Shown here in pieces: positions 56,966 to 64,000 of a stretch of 64,000 nt of DNA. The stretch is from positions 48,944,207 to 49,008,206 of the forward strand of contig NC_080078.1 in the NCBI RefSeq assembly GCF_949987535.1. Reading direction: 5' to 3'. Position numbers and translations under genes: made by a program. Every line of letters begins with the position of its first letter. The first letter of the stretch is position 1. The notes under the pieces were generated by a model. The model was given only the letters and a program-made list of their open reading frames with translations. It did no database searches and had not been told where the DNA came from. Source of the stretch: Balaenoptera acutorostrata (Eukaryota > Chordata > Mammalia > Artiodactyla > Balaenopteridae).

Positions 56966-59900
56966 AGTAGCTATTACTATTGTGAGGTGCTTGGAAATTA
57001 TATATATGAGGTGAATATTTATGTTAACTCTTTACATTGTCAAAGGAAAGTTAATTATATGTTGTGGGTAAAAGGGCAAAAGTGACACAAGGAAGAAGAT
57101 TGATGTGCTTACCACCAAATCTTACCTTTACTCAAAACACACACAAGGAAAGCTTCATCTAACTTAATTCAGTTATTAATTGCAAATTACTCTTCTTTGT
57201 GTAGAAGACGATGTCCTGAGGTTACAGGTGCATGGAGCCCGTGTGGGTCTAGGGAAAGAAGATTAATGAATGCTGGGTATATATTGTACCATAATGGCAA
57301 CTATGAATACAACATTGAGTAAAATTAAGTTTTCCTTTTTCTTTTCATCTTAGAATAACTTTAATTTTCTCAGGTCCTACTTATATCATGCTCAGTATTT
57401 CATTACATTTTTCCCATGATGAATCAATCCTACTTTTAAAGAGTTTACTTATGTATATTTAATAATGATTTAAAATACATTGTGGAATGAGTTACATGTG
57501 AGTAAATGAGCTTTATAGTTTTGAATGATGACCTGTGTTTTTTAAGAGTGTGGATATGAAGGTTTTTAAAAAAACAAATGTGTTCTCTTATTTTGATTGG
57601 ACTATGTTATATGGCCTGAGTGAGTTTAGTGTACTTTCCTCCCTTTAATTATTAAGTTTGGGGAAGAATTTCAATGAACTATCTTGAAAAATTCATTTTT
57701 ATGTGGGATCTTTGATTGAAATATATGTCAGTAGTTTAAAGGTTAAGGCTACACTAACTGGAGGAATTTGCCTGAATCTTAAGAATTATGTTGGAAGTCA
57801 TGCATATACTGCCCCCTGCAGTTTCAGTCACCTTGCGTAATTGTGATTCATCACCTTTGAATAGGGTGAAGTCTTAACTAAAGAGTTTAATCAAAGAGGT
57901 ATTGTAATAGTTTGAGTCAATGGAAAGATATATAAAAATTGGATTCATGTATTTTCTGTACTTAGAGAAATATAAGTAACAATATTAAATCCTTTCAGCC
58001 AACTGAAAATTCCCAGAGTCTGATTTATACTGTGTTATGTTTAATTTGAGAGTAACCACTTATCTTTAGTTTTGATCAATCTATTTAGTAGAGCTAAGTT
58101 TTGTCCTAATTATCAAATAGATATGGGTGATCGTTATACCTTTGTCTTTTGACTTTGGGATATACTTTTGACTTAAAAAAAACCATACTTTTAAAACTTG
58201 TTTGTTACATTATTAATTAGGCAGATAACTAAAATTGGTTTGAGTTTCCTGAGGACTTTACTAACTGTAGATTGAAATGACTGAAATGGTTTAATGGCCT
58301 TATTGGCTAGAAGGGGTATCTGGCCTTGTATTTTGGAAAATATGAAAATTTGCATTTACCCAAATAGTGAAAAGTACACTGACCTCAACTTGTTGCCATG
58401 GAGGAGGAAGAGACAAGGTGAAAGAAAATAAAATTTATAATAGAAAAAAATGTGTTTCAGTGGCCTCTGTAACTTATACAGGCCACTTAGACAAATCATT
58501 TTTGAGCTTTTCTTGGAATCCCATTCCCTTGTGTAGTTTCATTTTTCTCATCCACCAGGACAGACAAGTGGTGTTATCATAAGACTACAACTTCTGGACA
58601 CCAGAGGGAGTGTTCCCTTCATTCAAATAAGGGGTGGGGGGCATGTGCGTAAGTTCCTGCCTAGTAAACTGACTAGCTTCTCCCTTTGGGGTTTTGGGAG
58701 GGAAGGTGGTCACTTGTATGAGAGGTGTTCTGCAGTGTGGAGTTGAAAATGAGATGATGCCAAAGTGCATTTTGTTTATCTTCAAAATGTGGTGAAGGAA
58801 ATGGAAAGGTCAGTTTTATAGATCATATTTTAATAATTTATTGTTAAAGTGATTTGGTCCCATTGTTTCATTTAACTATTTATAGTTTTTTTGAGATTCT
58901 TTTTATAACTGATGGGAAAGGGACTTCTATCAACCCTGTTTTCCCTCACAGCAGAGGAGATAAATTTGTGAAACAATTTGATCTTCATACCTAGGGCTGT
59001 GCATTTGGAAGACAGTTGTTTTCATGCCTGCTTTTGAAATAGTTTTGGTTTGGGTAGTGACAGTAGATTTAAAATTCTAGACCATAATTTTGCACATTTC
59101 ACATGTATATCTTCTGATATGAATTTCTTATGTGAGGAAATTAGATATAGATCTGGGTGAGTCATGATGCCACTGCTAAAGTAGAGAGCGTTTCACAGAT
59201 TCTGACAGAAAATGAACTCATAAAATGCGTACTGAAGTGCCCTTTGCACATCAGTATATTTTTCTTAAAAAGTACGAAGATGTGCTTTAAAAAGTTCTAA
59301 TAAGGAATAATAGGTGAAATATGACTGACAAACTTTTGAGAGGTTACTTGTCATTTTGTGAGGAAACTGATGAATCTGGCTGGCTGGCTGGTGTATCCTT
59401 TGAGAGATTTTGGTTAATTCATTTTGAAAACTGATTATTTTGGTAGGTAGAATACTATGCATTAGCAATAGTGATAGATATAGCTTTTAAATTTCATATA
59501 GTGAAAGGTAATTTGCACAGGCTCCCTTGTTAAAAATGTTTTGTTGAACTTATGTTATTCTAAGTGGACCCTGCTGTTCTTTTGTTGACTTGCTTCATTC
59601 TTTAAGTCTTCGTATGGTCAGGGGAGGTGGTAATTCATGGTCAAAACTTGTTTATTGTCCAAATGCTTTAGCATTTAAAGGGCAGTTTATATTGGGCACA
59701 AGTTTTTATGTCTGCTAAAAACGGTCCATTGTCTTTGGATCTCTATATAATCCAATATGATGCTTGCTTATAAACTCTAGAAATTCCTTTAAAAAGTAAC
59801 TTCTTATCCAGATGGCTGATAGTTTGGGGTGTGAGAGAAAAAATGTAGGCATTTGCATTACTGTATATTTATATTATTATATATAATATTGTTATGCATT

Positions 59901-62000
59901 TATCTGACCTCTACATCCTGAGATGTAGAGCCAGCTCTGCATGCATTTCTATAAAGCAGGGATCTCCAGAATGTCATCACCATTGAGTAGTCTGTTGCTG
60001 GTGGACCACAGCCCAGGCCTCTGTGCAGCTGCAGGATTAGGCCACACACCCTTCCCTTGGCCTTATACTTCTGGCTGGAATTGTTTGTGTGCCTCAGGGG
60101 GAGAGAGAACACCTAAGGCCTGCCAGTCCTTGGGATGCTTAGTGGTCATGAAGATGGTGTGGCTTGCTGCTGGCATATGGGCATATCTAGGATGGGAGGG
60201 AATATGGGGAAGGCCTGATATAACCCCCTTTCTCTCGCCAAGCCTGTAGCAAATTCAGTTGTGGGGTTTCTTTGTGATTAGATGCTTAACCACACCTGCT
60301 CCCTACCCCACTTCAGTGTTTGGTTTTTGCTGCAAAAAAGTAGGGGCATCTGCTTTACACTCATTTATGTTTATTTGAGAGGTTAAAAATTATTTAAATA
60401 AATGAGCATCTTTGTTCTTCTGCACATTTTTTTTGTTTTGCAGAAATCATCTTTTCATATGCAAAGGGTAGCTGAGTATTTCAGTGGTTCCTTGCTTCCT
60501 CCTCCCCTGCCCTCCTCTCCCCTCCCCTCCCCGACAGGGCTGAATGCATTGGAAAGACAGCTCGATGCATTTAGCTCACATATACACAAGTGCCCATTAA
60601 CCATGTGACTGAGGAGTCTAATTTTAGACCTACTACCTCTGAAAGTCTCATTTTTCTCTTCCATTGACAATATCTTTTATTCTCTGTAATGGGGAGGGGG
60701 TTCCTGTTTTTAAGTATGTGAAGCAAGGAGTTTTACCTTTTCTACTTTGTAGTACTTAAAATGTTTTCATTGCATGACATTTGGATTTTGACTTCGGATG
60801 CTCTTTTTACTTTTTTTTTTTTTTCAACTTGGTATCATTGATTATTTCAGTCAAAGACCCTATTTTGCTGTCTGTTTAGCAGTGTTTCCAGGGGTGCTTC
60901 AGTATTTCTGTGTATTCCAGCTGTTTATAGAGTCTTTATATTTCTCTGCATTTTTTTTTTATTTATTTTTTTATTTTTTGAGGTGTACACACACAGTTAC
61001 ACTTCACGGAGTTGCATCCAGCCAAGTGTCCATGTTCTTCTTGTGAAGAGGCAGAGAAAAATCACCTCTCCCAAGAATTTCCACCTTCTGACCAAGGGAA
61101 ATGTGTCCTGAAGAGCTGTACGCAGATGGGAGGCAACTTGTTTGCTTGTTCTGCTGCTATAGAGCATTGAGTTAATTAGAAGACAGGCTGTGGGTGGCCA
61201 AGTGCAGACAAAGCAGCACCAGACAGAGCCCAGTTAGCCTGGGGCAGTAAAAGTAAGTTACACTCTTTTTAAAACACTATTTTTGAGTACTGATGCTGAT
61301 TCTTGCCTTTAGTACTAAGGGGCAACTTGTAACTTACTGTTTGTGTTTACACAGTAGATGCATCTGTTCTTTTCCTCAGACCCTAGAAACTAAACATGCT
61401 CTCTAGCACAAAGTACCCGCTTAATTAAGGAAAAGCAGTGATTTTTTTTTCTTTTAACTTTTTTTAGAATAAAAAGAGAACTGAATCAGTTATTACATTT
61501 CAGATTAATTTTTACACCGCATCAAAACTGTGTATTAGTTTTTGGCCAAGTCAAAACACTTAAGTACAGAGCTTGTTATGTTACAGAGCTTTGTACTGAG
61601 GGGAACATGAAAACAGTTTCACCTTTTTCTAGCCATTTCTTGATGAGCTCTGTGGAACTTATCAGATGAATTCATCTTGGCTGAATCTGGTAGAAGGTAT
61701 GGTCTGAGACCAGACTTAGCAGTTCCTAAGGAGCTTGTAGCTTTATGTATGAGCCCTTGTTTTGCTCTGGGAGTTATTATTCTCCAAGAATATACTACAT
61801 TTTAGAATTCAGCTTTGAGCTACTTAAAGCTACATTTGGTAGTGTGGTGGAATTGGTGGTAATTCTGTGTTTTGGTTATGTGGCAGCAATTTAGACTTGG
61901 ATTGAGTGTAAAATGTCTTCTTCTAAATTAATAGAGATATTAGATTCATTGGCCCTTGGATTTATAGTGCTGTGATTATTGAATCATTTCGTATGTGTCG

Positions 62001-62033
62001 GGTGTGTGTGTGTGTGTGTGTATGTGTGTGTGT
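62001..62033. repeat. (TG)n microsatellite
   Basis: GT-repeat with one TA interruption. Confidence 0.95.
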
Positions 62034-63313
62034 TTGGATTTATATCCTTTGGGGCATCAATTTTATAATCCAACGTCTACTGGTTTTTTGCTTTTGGTAA
62101 TGAAGGGCTAGGCTAAGAAGATTTTTCTGTGCTCAGCAAAATCACAGGCTGATATCATGAAGGTCAATCTGAAAGACTGCCTTTGATTTTAAGTTTTTGT
62201 CTATCTCTCAAACGTAGGACTGTATTCAGAATCTGGAAGGGAATGAGGAGGAACTTAAGTTATATAATTTTTAGGAATCTCATCAAGATCATATCCTAAA
62301 TCCTGCTACAAAGCAGAACAAAACATTACTTCCGTTTTTTCCCCCGCTCTTTCTCTCTGTCTACCTGCCATCTAATTTTTATGTGTACAGCAGGCTTTAC
62401 CTAAGTGTTAGAATAATGAAGGATTGCATCTCACTATAGCAGAGCAAACAGCTTAAAATGGAATCCTACGCATCCCAGTTGAGAATAGTGCTTTGGCCAT
62501 TCCCACTGCCAGGGAGTTTTTACTGGCAGTCATTCCCACTCAGGGTCCAGCCTCCTGCACGGTACGCTCATTTCCTGACAGTTCATGACATGCGTATAAC
62601 ATAGGGTATCAACACTATAACATTTACTAGCCTTCTCAGAAAATTCTGAGTAGGGAACTTATTTTTGTTTTCCTCTTTTGGAGTATGTGCAGATGTTAAC
62701 ATTTTCTAGTGGGTTGGAAATCTTTTAAATAAAAAGCATAGTTATAAGTTACTACTTATAAGTTAGTGACACCCCTCTCACCCCTCCAATCTACCATGTC
62801 CTCACTTCACATTTGATAGAAGGATGGTTTATATTATTATAATTCCGTGGCCTGTTAGGTTCTTTCTGAGTGATATTTCCATATTATTGTCAACGTGGTT
62901 AAAAGGTATAGTTATTTAGGTTGAAGGGAAGTATAAGTAGATGCCAAGTTTGGCTTTACTAGAGAAACAGCTACATTTGTCTTTTTCTCTTGTAGCTCAT
63001 GTGGAAAAGACAATTTCAGGTACCCTTTGTGCTAACCTCCTCCTGGACGTCGTAAAGAATCCAACTAAAACAAAGTTTAAAACTATTTCAGATGTGCAAG
63101 TCTATGGAAGCCAATATTTTATATTAGAGATTTATGTTATGTTTGACAAGTAACTCTTTGTACTGCAATTCTGTGGCTTTCAATTAAAAAAAAAAACCCA
63201 TGAAAATAAACTGCTGTGATGTGATTCTTCTGCTTAATTTTGCTATGTCTTTATTTGCAAATTAGGCAGATTAATAATGGAAAGGAGGTGAATACAGGTA
63301 GGCAGTGCTTTTT

Positions 63314-63365
63314 TTTTTTTTTTTTTAATTGCAAGCATTAGTTTGGAGAGGTTTTTTTTTTAATT

Positions 63366-63396
<31 letters not shown>

Positions 63397-63663
63397 TGAA
63401 TGACTGTGTTGGGTCTTTGTTTCTGTGCGAGGGCTTTCTCCATTTGCGGCAAGCAGGGGCCACTCTTCATCGCGGTGCGCGGGCCTCTCACTATCTTGGT
63501 CTCTCTTGTTGCGGAGCACAGGCTCCAGACACGCAGGCTCAGTAATTGTGGCTCATGGGCCTAGTTGCTCCGCGGCATGTGGGATCTTCCCAGACCAGGG
63601 CTCGAACCCGTGTCCACTGCATTGGCAGGCAGATTCTCAACCACTGCGCCACCAGGGAAGCCC
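63314..63663 (-). mobile_element. CHR-1-like SINE, antisense, extended tail
   Basis: Body from GACTGTGTTGGGTCTTTG to GCGCCACCAGGGAAGCCC with the (TTTA)n tail from about 63,362. Perfect 13-bp direct repeats GGCAGTGCTTTTT lie at 63301-63313 and 63664-63676. Between the outer poly-T (63309-63326) and the inner one (63352-63361) are 25 foreign bases, 63327-63351. Confidence 0.94.
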
Positions 63664-64000
63664 GGCAGTGCTTTTTCATTAAAATACTTTTAATAATAAA
63701 TTAGAGAAGAAACGTGGTTCTGTTTTTTGACAGAATATTGCATGCCAGATCAACAGATGCTCTAATGAACAAAAGCAATATTTAATGCATTTATTCTAAC
63801 ATTTCTATTCAATAGAAGAGCTTGGACACTTCAAGAAGATCATTAAAAAGTCTTAGTTCCTAATACATGTGCTGTTGTGTGTTAGTTTTTTTTTTTAATA
63901 TAAAGTATGTTTTTTTGTGTGTAATTGATCAGTTAAAAAAATGAACTGTCACAGATACTAAAACTGGGTATTCAACATACTATATTTGACTCAACTGTTC

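Larger units (their letters stand above)
54940..64000 (+). other. TASP1: TASP1 intron 4 (left part)
   Basis: At least 9 kb from the donor GTATTT. Besides the hAT element at 55,613, a MIR at 56,780, a (TG)n at 62,001 and a SINE at 63,314, the sequence is largely unique, A+T-rich and without recognised features (for example 57,000-61,990). Exon 5 has not been reached. Confidence 0.85.

Noticed and set aside
54940..64000. Search for TASP1 exon 5
   Set aside because: No segment encoding the next expected residues (DSPFTNAG) flanked by splice sites was found; it most likely lies beyond the right edge.
1..64000. CRISPR-like arrays, phage, plasmid or bacterial operons
   Set aside because: Repeats here are microsatellites or interspersed transposons; there is no regularly spaced direct-repeat array and no bacterial gene.

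Overview
This is nuclear DNA from a mammal, almost certainly a cetacean. Two things point there. It carries many tRNA-derived SINEs of the CHR type (the Cetacea-Hippopotamus-Ruminant lineage) together with cetartiodactyl-type L1. It shows no ruminant Bov-B/Bov-tA, pig PRE-1 or primate Alu. The rest is deep mammalian background: MIR, L2, old L1, MaLR-type LTRs and hAT transposons. No bacterial, plasmid or phage gene, tRNA gene, rRNA gene or CRISPR array is visible. Nearly all open reading frames are chance frames or lie inside repeats.

One protein-coding gene is recognisable: TASP1 (taspase 1, the threonine endopeptidase that cleaves KMT2A/MLL and TFIIA), on the + strand. A CpG-rich promoter lies at about 40,900-41,560 with NRF1, ETS, E-box, CCAAT and CRE sites. 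A probable non-coding exon 1 ends at 41,172. Coding exons lie at 49,498-49,642, 53,083-53,150 and 54,871-54,939. They join in frame into the first 94 residues of a protein of about 420, so the catalytic threonine and the C-terminal two thirds lie beyond the right edge.

Layout: 1-40,900 is intergenic, a mosaic of repeats and unrecognised sequence. It includes a 2.3 kb L2 reverse-transcriptase relic interrupted by an LTR and a SINE (24,340-26,610), a second copy of the same LTR (27,594-28,340), a 1.46 kb L1 with target-site duplications (19,876-21,332), a small insertion made only of an L1 5' end plus a poly-A tail (17,616-17,838), and a perfect 19-bp inverted repeat (16,398-16,447). From 40,900 to 64,000 is the TASP1 promoter, introns 1-3 and part of intron 4. 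Its introns hold five CHR SINEs, all antisense to the gene, several short L1 insertions, and a well-preserved 732-bp hAT element with an exact 8-bp target duplication and a large internal hairpin (55,613-56,344).

The most interesting signal is in the SINE tails. At least two, probably four, CHR copies carry a short stretch of unrelated sequence between two A-runs, all inside one target-site duplication. This suggests that read-through transcripts were polyadenylated downstream of the AATAAA motifs in the SINE tail and then retroposed. Family names for repeats rest on recall of consensus sequences, not on a search.
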